In this document: positions 7,787 to 15,575 of the stretch, piece after piece
Layout: every line of letters begins with the position of its first letter
Position numbering within the stretch: the first letter of the stretch is position 1
DNA from: DASZGI01 sp035938995
GTDB taxonomy: Bacteria > Actinomycetota > Actinomycetes > Streptomycetales > Catenulisporaceae
NCBI RefSeq assembly: GCF_035938995.1
Contig: NZ_DASZGI010000205.1
Coordinates: 1 to 28,813 of the forward strand
DNA: 28,813 nt
Direction of reading: 5' to 3'
The notes under the pieces: model-generated
Database searches by the model: none
Told to the model about the DNA's origin: nothing
Seen by the model: only the letters and a program-made list of their open reading frames with translations
Made by a program: the position numbers and the translations under genes

Positions 7787-8128
7787 CATGAGCATGTTGC
7801 GATGCCTATCGGATCAACGCGCTGACCAGAGAAGATCAGACACGTTCATCAGCGCTGAGGTTCGCACGAGAGTCATCCAAAGTCAACAATCCGCGTTATC
7901 CTCTCGTGATCGGCACCGTGACCACGCCGTGACCTGCGGGAAAGCGATCGATGAACCACGGGGTCTTGCGGCGCGTTCATATCTGTGCCAAGAATGGCGC
8001 CGATGGGGGGCCATTGGTCATCGCCGAGCGCCCCTCGTCCCGCCGATTTAGCGACGGACCGCCGCCGGACCCGAAGACCGATTCCGGGCCGGCGCCCCGC
8101 CCCGGCAGCCCTGCGCCAGGCCCTGCAT

Positions 8129-8144
8129 ATCACCTGTTGGTGAT
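8129..8144. promoter_or_regulatory. inverted repeat, candidate operator of the rightward operon
   Basis: ATCACC-TGTT-GGTGAT is a perfect 6-4-6 inverted repeat about 110 bases upstream of the ligase start. Its geometry resembles the 6-4-6 element at 7684-7699 but its arms differ, so a different regulator would be expected. Confidence 0.4.
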
Positions 8145-8255
8145 CAGTCTCCGGCGCGCGCACAGCCGCAAGATCGTTCAACGTCCGGCACGGGGTCCGA
8201 GGCCGCGCCAGGCCTCCAGTTCGCGCTGCATCCGCGCGGGAAGGGACAGGTGTCC

Positions 8256-9665
8256 GTGAGTCAGGGGGCAGCACCACTGGACTCGGGGTGGGTGGACGAA
8301 GTGCTCCTGGCCGGCCCCGATGCCGACCCGTGCCTCCATCTCGGAGACCCGGTCAGCCGGGAGGCGCTGCGCCGCCTGGTCGCCGACCGGCAAGCCGCCC
8401 TCGCCGACGCGGGCGTGAAGCCAGGCGGCGCGGTCGCGCTGTGCCTTCCGCCGTCCATGGCCTTCATCGGCAACCTGCTCGCGGCGTGGCGGATCGGCGC
8501 GCAGGCCATCCTGCTCGACCACCGCCTCACGCCCTTCGAGCTGGACCGCGCGCTTGAGCACCTGGCGCCGCAGGCTCTCGTGAGCGTGCAGCACGCGGAC
8601 ACCGCGGCGCTGCGGGGGTTCGTCGAGGTGCGCGATCAGGTGCGCCCGCGCCCCGGCCGACCTGCCGCGGGCCCGCAGATGCTCGTCCAGCTCAGCTCGG
8701 GTTCGACCGGGCCGTCGAAGGTGATCGGCCGCACCGCGGCGGACCTCGTCGCAGAGATCGAGCGCTACACCCAGATCGACGGGGTACCGCGCGGCGGCGA
8801 GCGCATCGTCTCGCTCGCGTCGATGGTGCACGTCCTCGGCCTGGTCGGCGGGCTGCTGTACGGCCTGAACGCAGGGGTCCTCCTCGCCATCCCGGAGCGG
8901 ATGACGCCGCGGGGGATCCTGGAGACGGTGGCGGCGGGCCCCGAGCCCACGACGTTGCTGGGCGTGCCGTACCACATCGAGCTGCTCACCTCGGTCGCGA
9001 CACCGCCGCCGCTGCCGCAGCTGACCGGGATGACGACCGGCGGCGAGCTGGTGCGCACGGCCGTGCACGAGGCCTTCATCGCTCGGTACGGCGTGCGGCT
9101 GGGCAACATGTACGGCATGACGGAGGTCGGGGTGATCGCCACCGACCTGTTCGGGGCGAACCGACCCGCGCTGAGTCCCGCGCCCGGCCTGACCGTGCGA
9201 GAGGCGGACGGAGAACTGCACATCGCGATGGACGGTACGCCTTATCTCGGCGAAACCGACCCGTCGCGGTGGTCTGACGGCTGGCTGCACACCCGGGACG
9301 CGGGCACCGTCGACCCGGAAACCGGTCTGATGCGGGTGCTCGGCCGCCGCGACTCGCAGGTCTCCGTCGGCGGATTGAAGGTCGATCTCACCGAAGTCGA
9401 GCACACCCTCGCCGACCTGCCCGAGGTGGAGGCGGCGGTCGTCGTCTTCGACAAGGCGATCGAGGCCTACATCGTCCTACGGGAACCCGATTCCCTTGCC
9501 CGGGTGGAGAAGCAGCTCGCCGACCGCCTCGCCGCGTACAAGCACCCGCGCACCATCCACGTCGTCGAGCAGATGCCGCGCACCGCGACCGGAAAGCTCG
9601 TCCGCGATCGTGCAGCGCTGCGAAACGCACCGAGGGCTGATTCGCAGCTGAACCCAGCGCTCTGA
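8256..9665 (+). CDS. acyl/aryl adenylate-forming ligase (AMP-dependent)
   Basis: A 469-residue ANL-superfamily enzyme that activates a carboxylate as an adenylate and loads it onto CoA or, more likely here, one of the two ACPs just downstream. The P-loop SSGSTGPSK is at 147-155, followed by YGMTEVG, GWLHTRDAG and the hinge GRRDSQVSVGGLK; the catalytic C-terminal lysine is K447 in RTATGK. It is shorter than typical fatty acyl-CoA synthetases, closer to aryl-acid or stand-alone adenylation enzymes. I prefer GTG 8256 because AAGGGA ends 9 bases upstream; GTG 8250 is only 3 bases away from it. First gene of the 15.5-kb rightward operon. Confidence 0.88.
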   Translation: MSQGAAPLDSGWVDEVLLAGPDADPCLHLGDPVSREALRRLVADRQAALADAGVKPGGAVALCLPPSMAFIGNLLAAWRIGAQAILLDHRLTPFELDRALEHLAPQALVSVQHADTAALRGFVEVRDQVRPRPGRPAAGPQMLVQLSSGSTGPSKVIGRTAADLVAEIERYTQIDGVPRGGERIVSLASMVHVLGLVGGLLYGLNAGVLLAIPERMTPRGILETVAAGPEPTTLLGVPYHIELLTSVATPPPLPQLTGMTTGGELVRTAVHEAFIARYGVRLGNMYGMTEVGVIATDLFGANRPALSPAPGLTVREADGELHIAMDGTPYLGETDPSRWSDGWLHTRDAGTVDPETGLMRVLGRRDSQVSVGGLKVDLTEVEHTLADLPEVEAAVVVFDKAIEAYIVLREPDSLARVEKQLADRLAAYKHPRTIHVVEQMPRTATGKLVRDRAALRNAPRADSQLNPAL

Positions 9666-9739
9666 GCACGCCCCCTGCCACACCGCTCCACCCCCCGGCC
9701 GCCTCCTCTCCCGACCCACCGCACGCTCCCGCCTCCACA
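9666..9739 (+). other. C-rich, G-poor intergenic stretch (rut-like)
   Basis: By hand count about 47 of 74 bases are C and 11 are G on the transcribed-sense strand. This composition is typical of Rho-utilisation sites. It follows the ligase stop and precedes the first ACP by about 65 bases, so it could let Rho reduce transcription into the operon body. The remaining spacer (9740-9805) ends in the ACP ribosome site. Confidence 0.3.
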
Positions 9740-9805
9740 GCTGCGGGCCCGGCTGAACCGGCCGACGCCCGCCCGCACCCCCGCCGCGAAAGGAAACCCC
9801 CTGCG

Positions 9806-10072
9806 ATGACCGACGAGATCCGCGCGTTCATCATCCACTCGCTGAGCGAGATGAACTACGACGTCACCCACATCGACCAGGACACCGTGCTCGGCCCGGC
9901 CGGCGCCGACCTCGAGTCGCTCGCGCTGGCCGAGCTGTCGGTCCGGATCGAGGACCGGTTCGGGGTGCGGTTCGAGGACGAGGAGGCCGAGAAGCTGGTC
10001 GCGATGACGGTCGCGGAGTTCGCGCAGGCCGTCGCCGAACGCCTCGAGTCCGCGCCGGCGGCCGGTCGCTAG
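9806..10072 (+). CDS. acyl carrier protein 1
   Basis: An 88-residue carrier protein with phosphopantetheine serine S38 in GADLESLALAEL, then VRIEDRFGVRFEDEEAEKL and the terminal helix MTVAEFAQAVAERL. A ribosome site (GAAAGGAAA) precedes the ATG. The second ACP follows after 2 bases and the KS overlaps that one, so these three are co-translated. It is a likely acceptor for the ligase product or the KS substrate. Confidence 0.92.
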   Translation: MTDEIRAFIIHSLSEMNYDVTHIDQDTVLGPAGADLESLALAELSVRIEDRFGVRFEDEEAEKLVAMTVAEFAQAVAERLESAPAAGR

Positions 10073-10074
10073 CC

Positions 10075-10314
10075 ATGCCCGCATCCCCCGACCGCGCCGA
10101 ACTGCTCGCGATGCTCACGGCCCTCGGCGACCGGAGCCCGGAGCAGGTGCCGGAGAGCATCGACTCGATGGCGCTGGCGTGGCTGATCCACCAGGTCGAG
10201 GAGCGCTACGGGCTGCAAGTGGACCTCGACGACGCGGAGCTGGCCCGCATCACCAGCGTCACCGCGGCGGAGCAGATCCTGCGCGAGCGCGTCTTCGAGG
10301 CCGCCGATGACTGA
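10075..10314 (+). CDS. acyl carrier protein 2 (short)
   Basis: A 79-residue ACP-like protein with serine S31 in ESIDSMALAWLIHQVEERYG, then VDLDDAELARITSVTAAEQIL. It is short but has the full four-helix pattern. It begins 2 bases after ACP 1 and ends 8 bases inside the KS gene. Two ACPs in tandem beside a KS pair suggest separate donor and acceptor carriers, or starter and extender roles (inference). Confidence 0.88.
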   Translation: MPASPDRAELLAMLTALGDRSPEQVPESIDSMALAWLIHQVEERYGLQVDLDDAELARITSVTAAEQILRERVFEAADD

Positions 10315-11491
10315 CACGCACAGCCCGGTCCCCCGGCCGACCGCCCGCTCTCAGGTGCGGCGCGGCGGTGAGCAGGTCGTGCTCACCGGCGCGGCCGTGT
10401 CCACCGCGTTCGGCAGGGGCGTGCAGCCGCTGCTCGAGGCGGCGGTGGCGGGCAGGCCCGGGTTCCGACCGGTGCGGCGATTCGACGTCACGGGCCGCCG
10501 GGTCGCGGTGGCCGCGACGACGGACGAGGCGCCGCGTCTGGGCGACGAGCTGGACCGGGTGATCGGCGACGCCTGCGACGAGGCCGGGCTGCGCCGGGAG
10601 GAGCGAGCCGACTGCCCGCTGTATCTCGCGGTCCACGGCGATCCGGATCTGCCGAGGGCCAGCGAAGCGGACGGGGGCCGGCTGGGCGTGGACGCGTTCG
10701 CGGCTGCCGTCGCGCGGCGCGGCGGCCTTTCGGAATCGGTGCGCGCGTACACGTCGGCGTGCGTCGCTGCCAGCACCGCCGTGGCTGATGCGGCCGCGGC
10801 CATCGCGCGAGGACGCGCCGCGCGCATCGTCGTGGCGGCCGGCTACCTGGTCGAGCAGGATCAGTTCGCACTCTTCGACGCCGGGCGCGCTTTGGCGGTC
10901 GACGGCCGGGTCCGCCCGTTCAGCGCTCATCGCAGCGGTCTGCTGTTGGGCGACGGCGTGGGCGCTGTCGTGGTCGAGTCCGCATCCGCTGCAAACCGCC
11001 GTGGTGCGTCGGTGCTGGCGCGGTTGGCCGGATGGGGCCGGACCGGTGACGCGTACCACGTCTGCAAACCGCGTCCCGACGGTGTCGGCCTGGCACGCGC
11101 CATCGGGGATGCGATGCAGCGGGCTTCCGTGGGAACCGAGGAGATCGGTTATGTCAACGCGCACGGCTCGGGCACGCTGCAAAGCGATGCCGCGGAGGCA
11201 GCGGCGCTGCACCTCGCTCTTGGCGACAGGGCATTGACGGTTCCGGTCAGCTCGACGAAATCGGTGCACGGCCAGGCGCTCGAGGCCGGCGCGATGATCG
11301 AGCTGATCGTGACGCTGCATGCGCTGCGCGCCGGCCGGCTCCCGGTCAATGCCGGTTTCCTCGGGCCGGATGAGGAGTGCCGGCTCAATCTGGTTTTGGA
11401 ACAGAGCGCCGCGACACCGGGTGAGTACGCCCTGAGCGTCAATGCCGCCTTCGGTGGAGCGAACACCGCGCTGCTGGTGGGTGCGCCGTGA
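10307..11491 (+). CDS. beta-ketoacyl synthase 1 (discrete, type II-like)
   Basis: A 394-residue thiolase-fold ketosynthase with an intact catalytic set: C152 in TSACVAAS, H286 in NAHGSGT, K318 and H321 in STKSVHGQALEAG. It would carry out decarboxylative Claisen condensation on ACP-bound chains. The second His motif reads VHGQALEAG, not the FabF-type TGHxxGAAG, so it is not the primary-metabolism enzyme. Its stop overlaps the next gene's GTG (GTGA). The coupled CLF-like protein is its probable partner. No ketoreductase or dehydratase is near, so any chain would stay unreduced or be handled by host FAS enzymes. Confidence 0.88.
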   Translation: MTDTHSPVPRPTARSQVRRGGEQVVLTGAAVSTAFGRGVQPLLEAAVAGRPGFRPVRRFDVTGRRVAVAATTDEAPRLGDELDRVIGDACDEAGLRREERADCPLYLAVHGDPDLPRASEADGGRLGVDAFAAAVARRGGLSESVRAYTSACVAASTAVADAAAAIARGRAARIVVAAGYLVEQDQFALFDAGRALAVDGRVRPFSAHRSGLLLGDGVGAVVVESASAANRRGASVLARLAGWGRTGDAYHVCKPRPDGVGLARAIGDAMQRASVGTEEIGYVNAHGSGTLQSDAAEAAALHLALGDRALTVPVSSTKSVHGQALEAGAMIELIVTLHALRAGRLPVNAGFLGPDEECRLNLVLEQSAATPGEYALSVNAAFGGANTALLVGAP

Positions 11492-12099
11492 ACGCTCTGC
11501 TTCCCGTCGACACCGCGCCGGCCCCGCTCACGGACGCTGCGATCTCCGAGACCAGCGATCCAACGCTGGTGGCGCGGGCAGCCGCCGCGGGCCTCATCGT
11601 CCTTGCGGTATCGGCCTGGCCCGAATCCGCCGACGACGTCGCGGCACCCGCGCTCGCCGGGTTCGTGTCCTCCTCGTTCAGCCCGATCGCGGCCGAGGTC
11701 GCCCGGCGCTGCCTCCAGCGGCGTCCGGTCCCGGTTCAAGGCACCGACCCAGCGACTGGGCTGATAATCGTCAGCGCGCTGGGCGACTTCGACAGCGCAC
11801 GCCGCGTGGCGCAGGCCGTCGACAGCGGCGGACGTATTGCGCCGCTGATGTTCTTCCAGTGCGTCCCCAACGCCGTGGCCGGATACATCGCCACCCGCTG
11901 GTGCCTGACCGGACCGGTCGTGTGTCTCGGCGGCGAAGGGGCCGCGCTCGACGCAGCCGGGCTGCTGCTCGAAGACGGGGACGCCGACGAGGTGCTGGTG
12001 ATCCGCGTCGCGCAGGCGGCCACCGAGCTGGACCGCGACAGCGCCGACGCCATCCTGCTGGCAGCCGGCGTTCCGCAGCACGAGAGGGGCCGGACATGA
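11488..12099 (+). CDS. short ketosynthase-like protein, chain-length-factor-like, no active Cys
   Basis: A 203-residue protein that resembles only the N-terminal half of a ketosynthase. The line PLMFFQCVPNAVAGYIATRWCLTGPVVCLGGEGAALDAAGLL fits the KS nucleophile-elbow region, but the residue aligned with the catalytic Cys appears to be Gly. No His or Lys motifs are present. It resembles the short KS-like partner of aryl-polyene systems (Ketoacyl-synt_2 type) as I recall it. It overlaps KS 1 upstream and KS 2 downstream by 4 bases each. Likely role: non-catalytic partner setting chain length or stabilising a KS. The exact family needs a profile search. Confidence 0.65.
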   Translation: MNALLPVDTAPAPLTDAAISETSDPTLVARAAAAGLIVLAVSAWPESADDVAAPALAGFVSSSFSPIAAEVARRCLQRRPVPVQGTDPATGLIIVSALGDFDSARRVAQAVDSGGRIAPLMFFQCVPNAVAGYIATRWCLTGPVVCLGGEGAALDAAGLLLEDGDADEVLVIRVAQAATELDRDSADAILLAAGVPQHERGRT

Positions 12100-13355
12100 G
12101 CGAACGAGCCGTGACCATCACCGGGATGGGCCTGGTGACCTCGGTCGGCAACAGCGCCGACGCCGTCATGTCGGCGATGTGCGAGGGCCGCTCGGGGCTG
12201 AGCGCGCCGCCGCGGGGACACCCGCTGTCCGGATCGCTCGAGGTGGCCGGGTTCGGGCCGCCGATCGACCCGACGACTGTGCTGCCCGCGCCCGAGACCC
12301 GCGTGGTGGACCGGTACGTCGTCATGGCCCTGCAAGCCGCGCGCGACGCGATGTCGGACGCCGGACTCGAGGTGGGCCGCGACGTCGACCCGTTCCGGAT
12401 CGCGGTGATCGTGTCCGGGACCGGCGGGCTGGCCACGCTCGAAAGCCAGGTGGTCACCCGCACCGAGCGCGGCCGCCTCGGGGTGAGCCCCTATCTCCTG
12501 CCCGGGATGCTGCCCAACATGGGCGCCGCACGCATCGCCATCACCTACGGGATCCGCGGCTACAGCTCGTCGATCGGCACCGCCTGCGCGGCCGGCGCCC
12601 AGTCGATCGGGGAGGCGACGCGGCTGGTGCGCTCCGGCGAGGCCGACGTGGTCGTCTGCGGGTGCAGCGAGGCTCCGCTGTTCCCGACTCTCGCGGACAC
12701 CTTCAACAACGCCCGCGCGCTGGCCCGCGGCTGGGCGCACGATCCGGCGGGCGCGAGCCGGCCGTTCGATCGGCGGCGCAACGGCCTGGTGCTCGGCGAG
12801 GGCGCCGGCATCTTCGTCCTCGAAAGCGTCGAGCACGCAGACGCGCGCGGCGCGGCGGGCTACGCGGACGTCGCGGGTTGGGGCGCCACCAACGACGCAT
12901 ACCACCCGACCGCGCCGGACCCCAAAGGCACCGCCGCCTCGGAGTGCATCCGCCGCGCGCTGGCCGACGCCGGGATCACGCCCCGCGACGTGGGATACCT
13001 CAACGCGCACGGCACCAGCACCAAGCTCGGCGACGCCGCCGAGGCGGTGGCCATCCGCAGCGCGTTCGGAGCCGACGCCCCGCCGGTCAGTTCCACGAAG
13101 GCGATCACCGGCCACATGCTCGGCGCCTCGGGCGTGGCCGAGTCGGCGGTCACCGTGCTCGCCCTGCGCCGCGGACTCCTGCCGCCGACGCAGAACCTCG
13201 ACGACCCGGACCCCGCCTGCGACCTCGACCACATCCGCAAAGCCCCGCGCCCGGCCCGGATCACCCACGCCGTCTCGAACTCGTTCGGGTTCGGCGGCCA
13301 CAACATCAGCCTCGTCTACGGCCAGCCGAGCACCCGGCTGACCCGCGACGGGTGA
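12096..13355 (+). CDS. beta-ketoacyl synthase 2 (FabF/KAS II-like)
   Basis: A 419-residue KAS II-type condensing enzyme with all catalytic residues: C164 in GTACAAGA, H305 in NAHGTST, K335 and H340 in STKAITGHMLGASG. The C-terminal SNSFGFGGHN loop is present. It starts with ATG overlapping the CLF-like gene stop (ATGA). It is closer to canonical FabF/type II PKS KS-alpha than KS 1 is. Two catalytically complete KSs plus one degenerate KS in an uninterrupted translational block suggest two different condensations. Confidence 0.92.
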   Translation: MSERAVTITGMGLVTSVGNSADAVMSAMCEGRSGLSAPPRGHPLSGSLEVAGFGPPIDPTTVLPAPETRVVDRYVVMALQAARDAMSDAGLEVGRDVDPFRIAVIVSGTGGLATLESQVVTRTERGRLGVSPYLLPGMLPNMGAARIAITYGIRGYSSSIGTACAAGAQSIGEATRLVRSGEADVVVCGCSEAPLFPTLADTFNNARALARGWAHDPAGASRPFDRRRNGLVLGEGAGIFVLESVEHADARGAAGYADVAGWGATNDAYHPTAPDPKGTAASECIRRALADAGITPRDVGYLNAHGTSTKLGDAAEAVAIRSAFGADAPPVSSTKAITGHMLGASGVAESAVTVLALRRGLLPPTQNLDDPDPACDLDHIRKAPRPARITHAVSNSFGFGGHNISLVYGQPSTRLTRDG

Positions 13356-13449
13356 ACCACGCAGCAGCCCACCACCAGCACCTGAAGCACCACCGCTCGC
13401 CAACTCAGCTTGAACTGGGCCGCTCGGGCGGCGCGCGCCGATCGGCCCG

Positions 13450-13469
13450 GGCCGCGCGACCGCGCGGCC
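13450..13469. terminator. GC hairpin before the hydroxymandelate synthase gene
   Basis: GGCCGCGCG-AC-CGCGCGGCC is a perfect 9-base inverted repeat in the 138-base gap after KS 2, with no T-run. It may be a weak terminator or mRNA-stabilising hairpin within the operon. The remainder of the gap is GC-rich with no gene; an AACGGAAGG ribosome site lies before ATG 13494. Confidence 0.35.
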
Positions 13470-13493
13470 GTCCTTGAAGAACGGAAGGTTGCC

Positions 13494-14579
13494 ATGGACC
13501 TGCTCGCTGTCGACCACGTCGAATTCTTCGCGGGCGACGCCCGGCAGGCGGCGTTCGTCCTCTGCCACGCGTTCGGCTTCCGCGTCCTCGGCCACGCCGG
13601 ACCGGATTCCGGGCTGCCCGGCCAACGCAGCCTGCTGACCGGGCACGGCGGCGCCAGGGTGCTGCTGACCTCGGGCCTCGGCCCGGACCATCCGGCGACC
13701 GGCTACGTGGCGAAGCACGGGGACGGGGTGGCGGTCATCGCCTTCCGGGTCGAGGACGCCACGGCGGCGTTCGACGCATCGGTCGCGGCCGGCGCGACAC
13801 CGCTGCAGGAGCCGCGGGCGCACGAGCGCGACGGCGACCGGGTGGTCACCGCCGTCGTGTCAGGGTTCGGAGACGTCGTGCACCGCCTGGTCGAGCGCAC
13901 CGGGCCCGGGCGCGAGTTCCTGCCCGGCGCGTTCGAGATGGCGGACGCGCCGCCGGCGGAAGGCGAGTCGGTGCGCTCGATCGACCACGCCGCGTTCTGC
14001 GTCCCGCACGGCGCGCTCGAGCCCACCGTGCGCTACTACCGCAAGACTTTCGGCTTCGAGCCGATCTTCGAGGAGTACGTCGAGGTCGGCAAGCAGGCGA
14101 TGTTCTCGCAGGTGCTGCAGAGTTCCGCCGGCGGGGTGACGTTCACCATGATCGAACCGGACGTCAGCCGCCAGCGCGGCCAGATCGACGACTTCCTGTC
14201 CTGGCACGGCGGTCCCGGCGTGCAGCACGTGGCCCTGAGCACCGACGACATCGCGGGGGCCGTGGACGCGTTCAGCGCCCGCGGCGCCGGATTCGCCCCG
14301 ACCCCCGGCGCCTACTACGAGCAGCTGGGCGCGCGGCTCGGCCCGATCGACATCCCGGTGGAGCGCCTGCGCTCGCGCGGGATCCTGGCCGACCGGGATC
14401 ACTGGGGCCTGATGTACCAGATCTTCGCCACGTCCATGCACGTGCGCAACACGTTCTTCTGGGAGCTGATCGAGCGGCACGGCGCGCGCACGTTCGGCAC
14501 CAGCAACATCCCGGCGCTCTACGCGGCGAAGGAACGCGAGCTCGCCGCCGAGCGGCATCCCGCGGAAACAGACTACTGA
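13494..14579 (+). CDS. hmaS: 4-hydroxymandelate synthase
   Basis: A 361-residue Fe(II) dioxygenase of the HPPD/HMS family. It converts 4-hydroxyphenylpyruvate plus O2 to 4-hydroxymandelate and CO2, the first step to 4-hydroxyphenylglycine. Metal ligands are H165 (DHAAF), H245 (VQHVAL) and E324 (FFWELIER). Their spacing (80 and 79 residues) equals that recalled for the Amycolatopsis HMS (161/241/320) and differs from Streptomyces HPPD (187/270/349). VLQSSAGGVTFTMIEPD, PGAYYEQLG and TFGTSNIPALYAA also follow the HMS pattern. A GGAAGG site precedes the ATG. PhyH- and DUF3050-type iron proteins follow directly. HmO, the usual next enzyme, is absent from the window. Confidence 0.88.
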   Translation: MDLLAVDHVEFFAGDARQAAFVLCHAFGFRVLGHAGPDSGLPGQRSLLTGHGGARVLLTSGLGPDHPATGYVAKHGDGVAVIAFRVEDATAAFDASVAAGATPLQEPRAHERDGDRVVTAVVSGFGDVVHRLVERTGPGREFLPGAFEMADAPPAEGESVRSIDHAAFCVPHGALEPTVRYYRKTFGFEPIFEEYVEVGKQAMFSQVLQSSAGGVTFTMIEPDVSRQRGQIDDFLSWHGGPGVQHVALSTDDIAGAVDAFSARGAGFAPTPGAYYEQLGARLGPIDIPVERLRSRGILADRDHWGLMYQIFATSMHVRNTFFWELIERHGARTFGTSNIPALYAAKERELAAERHPAETDY

Positions 14580-14607
14580 TCGTCGTCCGGCGAACACGGA
14601 GGCATGC

Positions 14608-15552
14608 GTGACCATTTCACCGGTGTCCGTCGCGCCGCTCACCGAGGCGGAGCAGGCGCTGCTGCCGACGGAGCAGGACGTGGCGCACTACGAACAGCAC
14701 GGTTGGTATCTGACCCGGAAACTACTCACCGACGACGAGGCCGACGAGCTCACCGAGGCGAGCGAGCGGTTCTACGCGGGCGAGCGCAGCAGGACGCTGC
14801 CGCTGCGCCCGCCCCGGCTCGCGTACTGGCGGCCGGAGGACGGCCCGGTGCAGCGGCACAACGACTACGTCCACGTCGAGAGCGACCCGATCGCCCGCAT
14901 CCTGCGCAAACCCCTGATCGGGGCGGTCGCGGCGCTGCTGGCCCGGGCCGACGAGATCCGGCTGTTCCAGTCCACCCTGATCTACAAGCCGCCGGCGGCC
15001 CGCGAGCCGAGCAACATCGTGCCCTGGCACTTCGACAAGCACTACTGGGCGACCTCCACGTCCGAGCGGATGCTGACCGCGTTCATCCCGTTCCACGACT
15101 GCGGCGTGCGGATGGGCACGATCACCATGGTCGACGGCAGCAACCGGTGGAAGGAGACCGGCCGCCAGGACTCGATGACGAAGCACTTCGCCGACCGCAA
15201 CGCCGGCGAACTCGAAGAGGTCCTCGCCCAGAACGCCGCCTTCAACGGCGCCGAGGTGCGCAAAGTGGCGATGGAGATCCCCAAGGGGCACATGAGCTTC
15301 CACCACTGCCGCACCTATCACGGCAGCGGCCCCAACCTCAGCGGCCGTCCCCGCCGCGCGATCTCGCTGCACCTTCAGGACGGCGCCAACGAATACCGGC
15401 CGTTCGAGCTGAGCGACGGTAACGCGGTGGCGTACAACCACGACGTGCTGGTGCGCAGGCTGCCCGACGGCCGCCCCGACTACGCCGACCCCGAATACTG
15501 CCCGATCCTGTGGAACTCCGCCTGGCGCGGCGGCTCCACCGACGGCGTCTGA
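14608..15552 (+). CDS. phytanoyl-CoA dioxygenase-like Fe(II)/2-oxoglutarate oxygenase
   Basis: A 314-residue PhyH-family hydroxylase. Iron ligands are visible as H141 and D143 in PWHFDKHYW and the distal H238 in YHGSGPN; an arginine at 249-250 (RPRRAIS) would bind 2-oxoglutarate. It would hydroxylate, or sometimes halogenate or desaturate, a small acyl or amino-acid substrate; the carboxylate ligand D143 argues against halogenation. The start is GTG 14608 with CACGGAGG upstream. It follows the HMS gene by 28 bases and precedes the DUF3050 gene by 23, in a run of three non-haem iron proteins. Substrate unknown. Confidence 0.85.
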   Translation: MTISPVSVAPLTEAEQALLPTEQDVAHYEQHGWYLTRKLLTDDEADELTEASERFYAGERSRTLPLRPPRLAYWRPEDGPVQRHNDYVHVESDPIARILRKPLIGAVAALLARADEIRLFQSTLIYKPPAAREPSNIVPWHFDKHYWATSTSERMLTAFIPFHDCGVRMGTITMVDGSNRWKETGRQDSMTKHFADRNAGELEEVLAQNAAFNGAEVRKVAMEIPKGHMSFHHCRTYHGSGPNLSGRPRRAISLHLQDGANEYRPFELSDGNAVAYNHDVLVRRLPDGRPDYADPEYCPILWNSAWRGGSTDGV

Positions 15553-15575
15553 CCACCGGCCATCAGGAGATTTCG

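Larger units (their letters stand above)
7515..8255. other. gene-free control region between two divergent operons
   Basis: No reading frame here has a family signature, a sensible start or a ribosome site; the small open frames do not look coding. Base composition is lower in GC at about 7690-7990 than in the flanking genes. The stretch contains the inverted repeats listed separately (7684-7699, 7700-7714, 7770-7786, 8129-8144) and a 10-base palindrome TCAGCGCTGA at 7849-7858. I could not place a convincing -35/-10 pair for the rightward operon. Confidence 0.6.

Noticed and set aside
7788..8051. Small plus-strand open frame in the control region
   Set aside because: No ribosome site, no domain pattern, and its codons do not show the third-position G/C bias of real genes here.
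11736..13823. A 695-residue open frame on the minus strand
   Set aside because: It is the complement of the CLF-like, KS 2 and HMS genes, with no recognisable motif.
13494..14579. 4-hydroxyphenylpyruvate dioxygenase (tyrosine catabolism)
   Set aside because: Ligand spacing and the VLQSSAGGVTFTMIEPD and TFGTSNI segments follow hydroxymandelate synthase; no homogentisate pathway genes are nearby.
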